Assembly: GCF_043290135.1 (NCBI RefSeq)
Contig: NC_134704.1
Location: 11,401,001 to 11,465,000, forward strand
DNA length: 64,000 nt
Source: Rhipicephalus microplus
Lineage: Eukaryota > Arthropoda > Arachnida > Ixodida > Ixodidae
Direction of reading: 5' to 3'
The translations under genes and the position numbers were made by a program. The notes beneath the pieces are model-generated. The model was not told the DNA's origin and searched no databases. It was given only the letters and a program-made list of their open reading frames with translations. Below, in pieces: positions 53,880-64,000 of the stretch; positions within the stretch are counted from its first letter, which is position 1, and the number at the start of each line of letters is the position of its first letter.

Positions 53880-54466
53880 ATGACTGTAGATCTAGTTTCA
53901 GTGTTGCCAGAAATATTATCACTGCCATAACTTTACTGCAGAGAAAATCACGCTGCCCTATTATTGCTTTACAAACTAGTTAACGGAATGATATCCTGCC
54001 CTTTATTTCTCAGTTGTGCAAATTTTAGAATTCCGCGTAAGTTAACCACAGGAGATCGACCATTTCATATCTGCCAACTTTTTTTTCAACACTCTACTGT
54101 TCACAGAATACAAAATGTCTATAATGTTAAATTCATGATCTTGATGTTTTTCACAGTGCACTGTCATTGTTTGTGCCTGAGCTCTGCACTGTCTTAAAAT
54201 AGTTTTTAACAATGTACAGTCTTCCCTTTTCCGTCTGTCAGAAAGGTGTCAGGATAGTTCTGTATATTTCGCGTCGTTTTTAGCTTAGTTCTTATTATTC
54301 TCATATTGTCTTTCACATTTTCTCAGTTCATGCTGATTTCTTCCCTGTGCGTTTTCACTCTATATTTGATTTTTATGAAGAGTGCCTATATTGTATTGTT
54401 GTTTGTATTGGTTTATTTTTGTGTGTGCTTGCACCCAGACCTCATGGTTGTTCCACGGCACGTTAA
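53880..54466 (+). pseudogene. LINE C-terminus and 3' UTR leading into (AAT)n tail
   Basis: The frame from 53964 reads LLYKLVNGMISCPLFLS, NFRIPRKLTTGDRPFHI and later RIQNVYN, a pattern I know from C-termini of CR1/L2-like LINEs. About 400 bp of T-rich sequence with no further coding leads straight into the AAT array at 54467, as a 3' UTR and microsatellite-type tail would. RT itself is absent. Confidence 0.55.
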
Positions 54467-54695
<229 letters not shown>

Positions 54696-54721
54696 ATTTT
54701 GCTACATTCCGTTCCATTATA

Positions 54722-55240
54722 TGATTCAGCTCGACGGCGTGTGTTCGATTGCTGGACACGGGCGCCTTACTCCGATGGCAACGAAATTCTGGCTCCGAGT
54801 GGTGATCGAACCCGGGTCATTTGCGTGCGTGTTCGACCACACAGCCACGCGTCTGCTTGTGAATACAGGGAAAATAACCTTTTCTGCTTGGAAATGCAGT
54901 GAAAGTAATTTTCTTGTGTCACAAACACATGCGTCCTGTTTACACGCTGCGCAATAGACCATGAAATATTCCAGTAAGAATGGGTGGTACAAGCGTACAT
55001 TTCGATCGGGTGTCAGAGCATGATAATCATAATGACCTCATGGTTTAAAGCCAGTAACCTCCCATACAAGACACACGCGTTTTTGTGCCTGTTCCTTTAA
55101 GGCAACGTAGTGGGTGCATAGCAAGTTCGAACAAAATTTCATCCACTATGTTTTTCAGATGCACACTAAGAACAGAATATCGCTGTCACGTTCAACTGAT
55201 AAAAATGAAGCCCAAAAGACCCCCTAATTTTCTGGCCTTT
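54722..55240 (-). repeat. Dispersed repeat family A copy, minus strand, cut at the AAT array
   Basis: It follows 50930-51370: GGTGATCGAACCCGGGTC (tRNA-like), CTGCTTGTGAATACAG, CTGCTTGGAAATGCAGTGAAAG, CCATGAAATATTCCAGTAAG, and a far end with AAAATGAAGCCCAAAAGACC. Confidence 0.82.
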
Positions 55241-58200
55241 TAATCATGGTATAATACTATTTCGTGATACCCAACACTTATTGCAGTACGGTACGACTCT
55301 ATTGAGCACATTTGCGCTTACCGATTATACGAACACGCAAACAGTGCCAAAACGACATGAGATTCGACAGCATGATTTCAAAAAAATCTATACATATATT
55401 CGCATAGCAGGCTTAGACCACGTATTTATTGCGGGTAATAATACGTAAACGTTATTCTGTTAAAAATCTCCAGGAGAAAAAAAAAGCACTCGAGACAGTC
55501 GCCCTGTGACATGTTGCTTCAGACACGGGTGTACTGTTTCTGGCTACGTTCTATTGATATAGAATCTCTAACTACAGGAACAAGTGTAAGAAAGATGACA
55601 GGGTGAACTACGCAACACTGTTTGGGGGGGGGGGGTCACAAAACATTCCGTGAAAGCGCCACGCAATCACACACACTGACGACGAACACACACACAAACA
55701 GTGATGATTTCCTGCCAAGTTCAGTGTAGTTGATGCAACGAAGCAGCCCATTAATGCGCGCTAGCGCTAATGTCTTGTCAGTGTTGCAGTATCTGAGGAT
55801 AATAAAGAAGCCATCCTGACCATACAAGAGATATTGTAAGCAGTTACTAGTGAACTACATGGCTTTGTTTGATAATGAGAACAATTACAATTGAGGAAGG
55901 AAAGGAAAAGAGGCAACATGACGTCCCTCCACCAGCTTTTGTGGCCAACCCGTTTTGAAGCCAGTGGTGTCGGCCCAACACGTGAGCTCTTGTATCAAGA
56001 TTACGCAATCGATGAGACTTGCCGAGACTCTAGTTTATGGTACCCAGTAGCTTTTATACAAAACGTGCTTGTCCGGCGCAGGCAGGCCGGCTCCGGCTCA
56101 CGCAGAAAGTTCAAAAAACGGAACACCACCAAGAGTACTCAAACCTACCACACGCTCTGGCGTTTTCATCACGTTTTGGCCCGACATGGTTGGCTTCAGT
56201 CGTGGGACGTAATTCTCCCTCCTTTTTTTTTCTTCCTCATTGTCAATTACCGTAATATTGTGATTTATGATGTAGAGTTTCACCCCAAAGGGTCGTGCTG
56301 GTAAGCAGGAGGAACATGCGTAATGACTTACGATGGTAAAGAAACATGTTCTGTAATGAGAAGAGCAAACAAGACGTAACCACTGGCAAGAGAGTCTCGA
56401 TGCACAAATTACTTCCTGTTTGTTTCCGTGCCACACGCAGTTGGGGGAGCCATTTGCGCTTCTTATAGAGAGAGTGCTGGTGGACTCCCCCAGTGCTGTC
56501 GCGAGCATCATCCTGTCATCCGACCACGGAGTCCTGTTCGACAAGGGCCCCAGGGGAATAGATACACCCTCGCCAAGCATCGCCAACGGGCAGCAGCAAC
56601 GCGACAGAAGAAGCGGAGCTGCGCAGGCTGATAGTTCTTCGGGACGTCAGCAGGCGGATGCTGTTGGTCGTTCTCGGAAGGCATCGAGCAAACAGCCCTT
56701 ACGCTAACGACGTCTTCGGGTGCGATCTCGGCGGGCGGATGGTCCGGACAGTCCACTTCTGCACACCAAGGCCCGTCTAGTAATGGGGAGTACTGCCGTT
56801 GTACAGGCCACCACCCCACTGACGGAGGCAACAGCAGCGCTGCCAACCGCCGTACCCTCGGGAAACGGCCGATGGCTGCAGCGCCTCGGCTTACCCTGCG
56901 TCTTCTGTTATCTCTTCTTACACTCTTGCGTGCTTGTTTGCCTCGTGCGAACCCTTGGCCTAACCACGTTGTTTTCTTTCTCGCTTCCTCCTGCTCTCTT
57001 CCGCGTGATTTTCATGCCCAGGGAGCTTGCTGTTCATCCTCGCTGTCCCGCTTTTCGCTTGTTCTCTGCGCTCGTGCTCTATACCCACTCCTCTTCACGA
57101 GCACGCGTCGCTGCGGCCTCTCTGAGAGCGCACGTCCTCTTCTGAGCGTCCGTGGATATCTACATCCCCAGTATTTTGTTTATTTGCTCACCCAAATGGG
57201 GCGCGTTACAAATGACACGCCGTCCGGTCGCCGGATCTCGGTCATCTGTCTGCACAGAAATGACGATAGAGCCTTTCATTCCTCGGATTGCGCACCTCTC
57301 TTTCTCGCCGACACACTTCCATCCCGGCTCTCTTCTTTTCCTTTTTTTTACTGCTGTCAGGTTCGTGCAACGTCGCCTTCACAGCAGCGTTATTATCCTT
57401 TTCTTTCGTTTATCCCCTGCTTTCATTTCTATCTGCCGTCTTCGTGCTCGCCTCGTTGTGGCGTTGGCTGCACCGCCGACGTCAGTGCTGTCCTGAAAGG
57501 CTCTGAGCCAAGCTTTTTGGGGAAGACGTCTATTTTTCAACGTGGGCTTTTTTTTACCTCACCACGACGTGGCTAGGTGAGGATTTGTTCGGCTCACTCC
57601 CATCTTTAGTTTCGAATGGCCGTTTGTCTTCAAACTCTTCTGTCTTCTCGAGTTTTTTGCCAATTCCACCTTCAACACAGCTAAGCTTTTCCCCGAGTTT
57701 GTTTTCTAGGATTTTGGTCTCTTTTTATACCTTGTGCGATACGCGTTTCTATTCCTATAGTTGACAGATGCATCAGCTGTCGCCGCCCACAATTCTTTGC
57801 TATGCCTTGTTCTTTTTGCCTTACAGGTTTGTGCTATCCCGTGAAGGAACTATTCCGTTATTGCGATCTGCCAACGGTAACTTGACAGGTCTTTCCGGGT
57901 CATAAAACCGCAGGCCGCGCGATCTTTATTCGTGTGGCACATTTCCATGAACAATAAAAATTCAATTTCATAAACGATCAGCTACAGTGGGAAGATAGCA
58001 CGTATATTGGAGACCACTTCGTGGGACCTTGCATTTTATTGCGTACGGTCACGCCAAGCCCGCTTCTTTAATTTCGAGGGGCGCTGTGAATACGACGATT
58101 CTCATAGCCGAGCAAGAAATATTGCATCGCCCGAATCTGCCCACTTTTTTTGCCCTCTTCTACCCGGCAAGTGCGATATTAGTCGGGCGAACTGGAGCGA

Positions 58201-59631
58201 GCCACGCAACAAGGGTGAACGCGTGCTTTCGCGATTATCTACGTTCTCGAGCTCCGCTTTTTGTTTTTCATATTTATCGGCTTCATCGCTATAGCAGGTT
58301 CATGTATACCAGTTCTCTCCCATCGCTCAACATTGGGGTGCCGGCTTTTTTCTTTTTTATTATTCTTTTTGATGTTCGCGTGTTTCCCGATGGCTGCTCT
58401 TTGCGTGAACACTGAAGCCACGCATTTCTCCTGGGCAAATAACAAACAAACAATGCATGATTCAGAGGAACGGTGCCGTTCTCTTTGGGTCTGCTGAAGA
58501 GAGACACGGGTGGCTAATGTAATAACGCTGCAATAGTGAGTGCCTTCGGTGTATATGCCTTTATATTGCGCCTGTGGTGGCGTCATTACAATTCTACGTG
58601 GCGCAGCCAACGCGGCCGGGCCAGACTGGGATTTCCGACGGCGCGTGCTTCCACGGCATGCTCGTTACCATAACGCTCCGCCGCCATCTCTGATGCAAAC
58701 GACCAATACAAGCGGTGCGAGGCAGCTTTTTTTGTTTTGGTTGCGCTAAAACACCCGTCGCTTGGCCGTTTCCCGCTGAGCTGCTCTGCTCCATATACAC
58801 CAGGGTCGAAAGAACATGCCGCGTATATAGTGCGCCGCCTATGCGTTATGCAACGTCATCTCTGCATTGTGGCCCTTTTCTCAGACGTGATCGAGCATTG
58901 AGCACATTGCTTTCCCGGCATTAGACATTAGTGTCCCGTCAGCAGTAGATATGCTTCGATAATACATAGGTCAGGACATACCGGCGAGCTCCAGAAAAAG
59001 ATTGCCATGGAGTCGGAAAAAATTGATTGCAAAACTTAAAAAAAATAGATACGAATGGTTCACTTGCGAATCAGTTGAACTCGGGAAGTTCGCAAGGGAC
59101 ATAAAATTTTATAAAGCGAAGGAATAAAGAAACGCATGATAAGAGTAATTAACTTGGACGCAAGCTTAGCATGAATGGTTGAAAACTGCGCAACGAGATG
59201 GCGACGTTTGCGGCTCAGCGACTTCATGTACATCAAATACACAACACCATTTGAGCGTCAACAAATCTGTGGCAGAGATCTGGCTGGAGTGTTTGGCATA
59301 ATAAAACACCTACAAGTGTCCACACATTTCGACCAAGTTTTCAAGTCAAAGATAATGACCCGTTGTGATTCGTGAAAATGGACGCTCTATTCTGTTAACT
59401 GTAACATTCCTTGCCTCTTAACTGATTCATGTGCAGGTGCATAATTGGTGTAGCTCGATGTGATGATATCGCGAGGATGAGCGGATGCGACATAAAGCTT
59501 TTTATTAAAAGTCTGAAAAATGAAAGAAAGTTGAAAGGGAGTTTTAGAAATGGTTTCGTAAGGCTTGAGTTTAGAGAATAACGCACGTTATTCTCAAAAT
59601 GTAAAATCCATACCTAAATAATAACGACAAT
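55241..59631. other. No recognisable gene (4.4 kb)
   Basis: Several open frames (137 residues at 55891, 95 at 56420, 141 at 56720, 234 at 56872) lie between 55.9 and 57.6 kb in C/T-rich DNA with low stop density. The 234-residue frame starts with a hydrophobic, signal-like segment but is poly-S/L/F/R in composition. None shows a domain. 45290-45310 and 57015-57035 share a GGGAGCT(T/C)G block, hinting at an unidentified repeat. Confidence 0.35.
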
Positions 59632-59850
59632 AATTGATGGTCTTTCACGTCCCAAAATAACAATGTCATTGAGAGATGTGGAGGACTCCGCAATGTTTGG
59701 CCGCTTGGGGTTCTTTAACATGTCCCTGAATCAATACACACAGGCCTCGTGCATTTGCCACACCATCAAGAATGCGGCCGCTGTGGTCGGGATTCAATCC
59801 CATGACCTTCGGGGAAGCAGTCGAGTCAAGTGCTGTAATCACTAGGCTGG
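59632..59850 (-). mobile_element. Ruka-like SINE, diverged, minus strand
   Basis: ACGTCCCAAAATAAC, GAGAGATGTGGAGGACTCCG, CTTGGGGTTCTTTAAC, AATGCGGCCGCTGTGGTCGGG and TTCAATCCCATGACC keep the inverse order. Confidence 0.85.
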
Positions 59851-60022
59851 TATTCGTATCTAAGTGGTTAGGGCAATACGCATGTGCAGTTAAAACGAAT
59901 GCAACGCATACCCTTGGGTCTCTGTTCAGAAACTGCGTAATAGCTAAGCTGTAATACAACAACCATCACCAGAAAGTATTGGCCAATTGAAGTTCAGGGA
60001 TATGAGTAAAGCAGAAAAAAAA

Positions 60023-61015
60023 AGTTGGGGGACCCTTAAGCACCGCCTTGTCTCCTTTAACCGTCGAACGTGATAGGGATATCCTGTCCTATGATGCGTA
60101 CACTTCAGCAAACTTCAAACATTGACCACATACCATTTAACCTATGATGTCACTGGAGAACTTTAAATTGTGAATTACTACAATGTTATCGATAATATTA
60201 GAAGGGCCCAGCCACGGTGGTCTAGTGGCTAAGGCACTCTGCTGCTGACCCGCAGGTCGCGGGGTTGAATCCCGGCTGCGGCGGCTGCATTTTTGATGGC
60301 GGTGAAATTACTGTAGGCCCGTGTACCCAGATTTTGGCACACAATAAACAACCCAGGGTGGTCTACATTTCTGGAGCTGCCCACTATGGCATCTCTCATA
60401 ATCATATGGTGGTTTCGGGACGTAAAAGTTGAGTTAAAAAAGAAGAAAAGTTGATAGTGGTTTGTGCGTGTGAAGTTTTCGCATATAGCTGCATTCTGTG
60501 TAATGGGTAGCATGAATGATAGCACGAACAATTATGCGTGCGAAATGTTTTCAAACTTGTAATGCACCCACTACGCGGTAATAAGAGTATATACGCTGTA
60601 ACGTGTTGGCAGTTTCTAATAGGTGACCAGCTTAAAACCATGAAGTCGTCAGGATAATCACCTGTTTTGACGCCTGATGGTAATGCACACTTGTACCACA
60701 CAAATTACTGCAATATTACACGTTGTATTGTGAAGCCTTATACAGGAAGCGTCTTCCGTAAAGCATCGACGTTATTTTCATTGCATTTCCAAGCAGAGGA
60801 AGTTCTTCTCATTGTATTCCCGAACAGACTTGTGAATTTGGGGTAAAACACCATGGTGCCCCGCAAACGGCCTGGATTTAATCCTTACGCGAACCCGAAA
60901 ATTTTCATGATTTATATTTACTTGCATATTTCATAATTTTTTTTCATCACGGACAAGATTATGGTGTTTTGATCACAACCAACAAGGTCGATTGCGGAAG
61001 TTCTGGGACGCTATA
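60023..61015 (+). repeat. Dispersed repeat family A copy, interrupted by a SINE
   Basis: Left end GTTGGGGGACCCTTAAGCACC and GAACGTGATAGGG. After the SINE it resumes with GTGTAATGGGTAGCATG, CCAGCTTAAAACCATGAA, GCATTTCCAAGCAGAGGAAG, the tRNA-like GGGGTAAAACACC...GGATTTAATCCT and ACCAACAAGGTCGATTGCGG. It ends at GCTATAGCTC near 61018. Confidence 0.82.
60205..60440 (+). mobile_element. Ruka-like SINE, full length, inside repeat A
   Basis: Head CACGGTGGTCTAGTGGCTAAGG and GGGGTTGAATCCCGG, body GTAGGCCCGTGTACCCAG, tail CTCATAATCATATGGTGG and TTCGGGACGTAAAAG. No clear target duplication was found. Confidence 0.9.
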
Positions 61016-63047
61016 GCTCACAATAGCAGCAGTGAACCAGAAGGAAAGTTCATAAATATCAGCAGGAAATGCTAGCTTTGATTGACAGAAGATAGACAAA
61101 TACTAGATGAACTTTAAACAGAATCGTGTTTCAGAAAAGGCACAGCCAGCGCAGTGCATTATTTTCAGAAGTAAAGAAAAAAGTGAACTTATGAGCGCAG
61201 AAAAAAAACGCCTTCTTATGTCGTCAGGTGGTTCTATACCAGTATTTTGCTAGTAAGTCATTTCAAGCTGGCGAAGCGCGACTACATTTACTATATTTTT
61301 ATTTACCAACTTATATTTTGCACAGCAAACAATGTTTCGCCTACAGCTTTACAACACCACTTACACGTTCCTCAAATGTTCGCTTTCCGTCATTACATCC
61401 CCTGTTGTGCCTTGATGAACCAAGCCCCCTTTCTCCCTGATAAACAAAGTTTACCTAGTGCTTTGTCCGCAGTGGTATCAGCGCGGTATTTTCTCGCCGT
61501 TTCTTCTTTTCATCTCACGCACCATTTCACATCGTTTCATCCTCGTTCTCTCAACGGCGCGGCAACTTCATCATAAAGCCAACGGGAGGCGTACCGGAAC
61601 AAGGGAGGCCGGTAGACAGAGTAACGACGACATGTGCGCACGCAAGAAAGCCGTGCAGCCAAATTTTCCGCTGTGGGAGAAAAAACAACAACAAAAAGCA
61701 TAAGAAAGACAGAACGAGAACTTTCTGTGTTTTCTCTATTGTTCTTATCTTCACGAGCTTCATACCCCATGTACCATCAGCCTGAGTGTTCTTCGACTTT
61801 TTTTTTGCTGCTTCCCTTTCCCAACCTTCATACTTTCACCCTCTGCGCCACCTCCATCCATAGCATCCCTATCGCCATCTCCACACCGTGGCGCACCGCG
61901 ATGTCATTGTCGTAACACGGCGGTTCGGTGCTCCGCTTTGCAAGGGCGTCAAGCCGACCAGAACGTTTACCCCCGAGTACGATGACACGCGGGACCGAGA
62001 TACGGAACCGCCGAGAGTGCGGCTGCAGCCACGCAGGAGTTTTCGGGCGCATCGAGCGTGCTACGACCGACGGCGATAGCTCGGCGCCGACGAGAAACAA
62101 GAGCATCTCCCTGCAAGAAGGAAAGACCAGGCCGCCTGGGGCCATTTGTGCACTCGCATTTTCTTTATTTTTTTTTTCTCTCGCATTCAGTTTTTATACA
62201 CTTTTCTTTTCGGCCTTCCGGAGGTTCCTTTTTTCGTCACTTAGCTTCCGCTGCACCACAACTCCGCCCACACCGACCTTTGTTACCACCTTCGTCTTTC
62301 GGAGTTTTTTTTTCTGTGGCTCGTTATAGCTGCTATCATGATGGCGCTTTCGCTTGGACGCGTCTCGTTTCCTTTCGTTATGTTATCTCTCGGCGAGTTT
62401 AATTCCAACGTTTTCCGCGCCTGTATGTATACCTTGACGACACTCCCATGAGCGCGTCCTTCATCGCAAACGGCGTTTGTGTTTTTTTTTTGCCGCAGAT
62501 TTCGCTATTTCCCAATTGTTTGTTATTTTTTTCGTTCGTCACGTCTCACGCGTGCCTCCATCTTGTTGTCGCCGAAGGCCGTTCCGGTTCCGCAGGCTCA
62601 ATTGTTTCAGCTACCTTTATCTGTTACTCCCTCTACCTTCCTGTCTGATTTTGTTTTTTCATCTGGCTAACGTGACTTATTGACATTTTCGTTGCTCATA
62701 TATATTATTTATTCTGGCCCGAGGAGCCATTAATATCTGGCGCCAATTGCGCGTGGCACGTTTACAGCGCCACGTTACGCCGGCTGAATCGACGGCGGTA
62801 GCGGTCGCTGCGGAAGAACTGATCTCGGGGAACCGTTAAAACATCACCCCTCTCCTTCTCTTACTCGTAGTTCCACACGCCATCGAAACCGATGCACACT
62901 AAAGGCTGTCAAATTAAGTATATATGCAAAGGCAGAGTATTTTGAACGCTAACCAGCGGGAAGCAATCTCTGCACTGTTATAGCGACGTTGACCGGCAAA
63001 TACCATTCATTTCGGTGGAAGGTATATCAACAGGCAACCAATTGATT
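61016..63047. other. No recognisable gene (2 kb)
   Basis: T/C-rich between 61.4 and 62.7 kb, with overlapping frames up to 133 residues, compositionally biased and without domains. The density of TTTT and CTTT runs suggests an untranslated or repeat-derived sequence. Confidence 0.4.
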
Positions 63048-63791
63048 AGGTAGGCGAACTGAGATCCGCCATTTTTAAAGGCATCGAAGGCGGCCGCTAA
63101 GAAAAGACAAGCTTTTTGGTTTCTGGGGCGGCAATCATTGCCTTATTGGCGCGAATACTACCGTGTTGACATGACATACAACTTGGAAGAGCAGTAATAA
63201 TGCTGGCATTATTTCATCCATTAAAAATTGAATGTGAGCATTTTGTGGCTATTTGTGGCTGCAAATATTCCAAATATGTTTTTTAACACAGCTAAAAAAC
63301 TTTAGAAAAAAAAACGCCAGGCCTTCACTGTACGCGCAGCACTGTCACAGGGAAATTTAGAACAGTGGCCTTTAAGCGCCTTTTTTAACTTTTTGAATAG
63401 CGGCTGCATGCACACTTGCAAGGGTATGTTCTACGCCATTAATCATTATGCAGTAGGCCATCCTATATATGCCATCCTTCGTCATTCTTCGTAGAAGCGT
63501 GGTACCTGCTACGCACTTGCAAGGACATTTGTGCAATTTTGTGAGCTGTGGCTGATGACGACGAAGAATTTTCCAGATGATTTTGTAATCCCCTCAATCC
63601 CCCACACTGAATATGCGCCACACTTGATAGGTGAACAAGATCAAGCTTTTTTAAAGATTTCGATGACACGCTTAGTGCAATTAGCATTATCTGACATCTG
63701 GTTGTTCCGTTGCTGTTCCTATAACCCTTTGTTTTTTCTTAGCTGCTGCGTTCGGTGCCTTTAAAAATGGCGGATCTCAGTTCGCCTACCT
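63048..63791. repeat. Perfect 36-bp inverted repeats with about 670 bp between
   Basis: 63048-63083 (AGGTAGGCGAACTGAG...) and 63756-63791 are exact reverse complements over 36 bases. This resembles the termini of a short DNA element, but the flanks show no convincing target duplication. No open frame with a transposase lies between them. The right arm is inside repeat D copy 2, at a place where copy 1 lacks it. Confidence 0.8.
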
Positions 63792-64000
63792 CCTCAATTC
63801 GTTACACATATTAACGCGATTCCTTTCCCGGCATTAAGCCTGCTTAGGGTCAATTTACAGGAGCGTTCCAAGCACTGACGTGGCTCTGTGGTAGAATACT
63901 GGGCTGACATGCAGCGGACCCAGATTCTAATCCTATTGTGTCCTTGGTGTTTTGTATTTACTGACCTTTTTTTTTTCTTGTTTTGTGCGATTGCGGTTAC
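63340..64000 (+). repeat. Dispersed repeat D, copy 2, with tRNA-like 3' segment, cut by window end
   Basis: Block matches to 12240-12840 in order. The tRNA-like portion is GACGTGGCTCTGTGGTAGAATACTGGGCTG with AGATTCTAATCCT, then a T run and TTGTTTTGTGCGATTGCGG toward the window edge. It continues beyond 64000. Confidence 0.65.

Noticed and set aside
56872..57576. 234-residue open frame with a signal-like N-terminus
   Set aside because: The DNA is C/T-rich with low stop density; the product is S, L, F and R biased with no domain, and overlapping frames are also open.

Overview
The window looks like nuclear DNA from a hard (ixodid, probably metastriate) tick. The main reason is about fourteen copies or fragments of a tRNA-headed SINE that I recognise as resembling the tick Ruka family. 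In addition there are RTE-, CR1/L2- and I-like LINE pieces, long tri- and tetranucleotide microsatellites, and no compact bacterial-style gene layout. The species assignment is an inference from repeat types, not from a host gene.

The outstanding feature is at 6476-11546: a complete, apparently undamaged P-superfamily DNA transposon of 5,071 bp on the minus strand. It has perfect 34-bp terminal inverted repeats, an 8-bp target-site duplication (CTTGTAAT at 6468-6475 and 11547-11554), imperfect subterminal inverted repeats, and a four-exon transposase gene. Its three GT-AG introns splice in frame to give a predicted 1,041-residue protein: N-terminal THAP zinc finger, basic/coiled segment, RNase-H-like core with candidate acidic residues, and the P-element C-terminal region. 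Retaining intron 3 would put a stop codon directly at the junction, a parallel to the truncated somatic repressor of the Drosophila P element.

Layout. 1-6.4 kb: microsatellite, SINE head, GC-rich tandem repeats, and a family-A/B dispersed repeat interrupted by a LINE 3' fragment. 6.5-11.5 kb: the P element. 12.2-12.85 kb: repeat D with a tRNA-like part. 17.8-18.4 kb: two SINEs in inverted orientation. 24.1-24.5 and 32.0-32.6 kb: repeat C. 25.1-27.6 kb: minus-strand LINE interrupted by a SINE. 35.8-38.1 kb: SINEs in simple repeats and an RTE-like LINE end carrying a further insertion. 39.6-42.0 kb: a long, decayed minus-strand LINE with endonuclease and reverse transcriptase. 42.3-42.7 kb: another LINE C-terminus. 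47.0-51.4 kb: dense family A/B repeats, a long ATGT array, a LINE tail and a CACGTGA-rich degenerate repeat. 53.6-55.2 kb: a LINE 3' end with a long AAT tail followed by a family A copy. 59.6-61.0 kb: SINEs and a family A copy. 63.0-64.0 kb: a perfect 36-bp inverted repeat and a second copy of repeat D.

I found no convincing host protein-coding gene, rRNA or functional tRNA. Most open reading frames in the intervening stretches are short, lack recognisable domains and probably arise by chance. The window is best read as intergenic or intronic, transposon-rich tick DNA whose one intact gene system is the P element.
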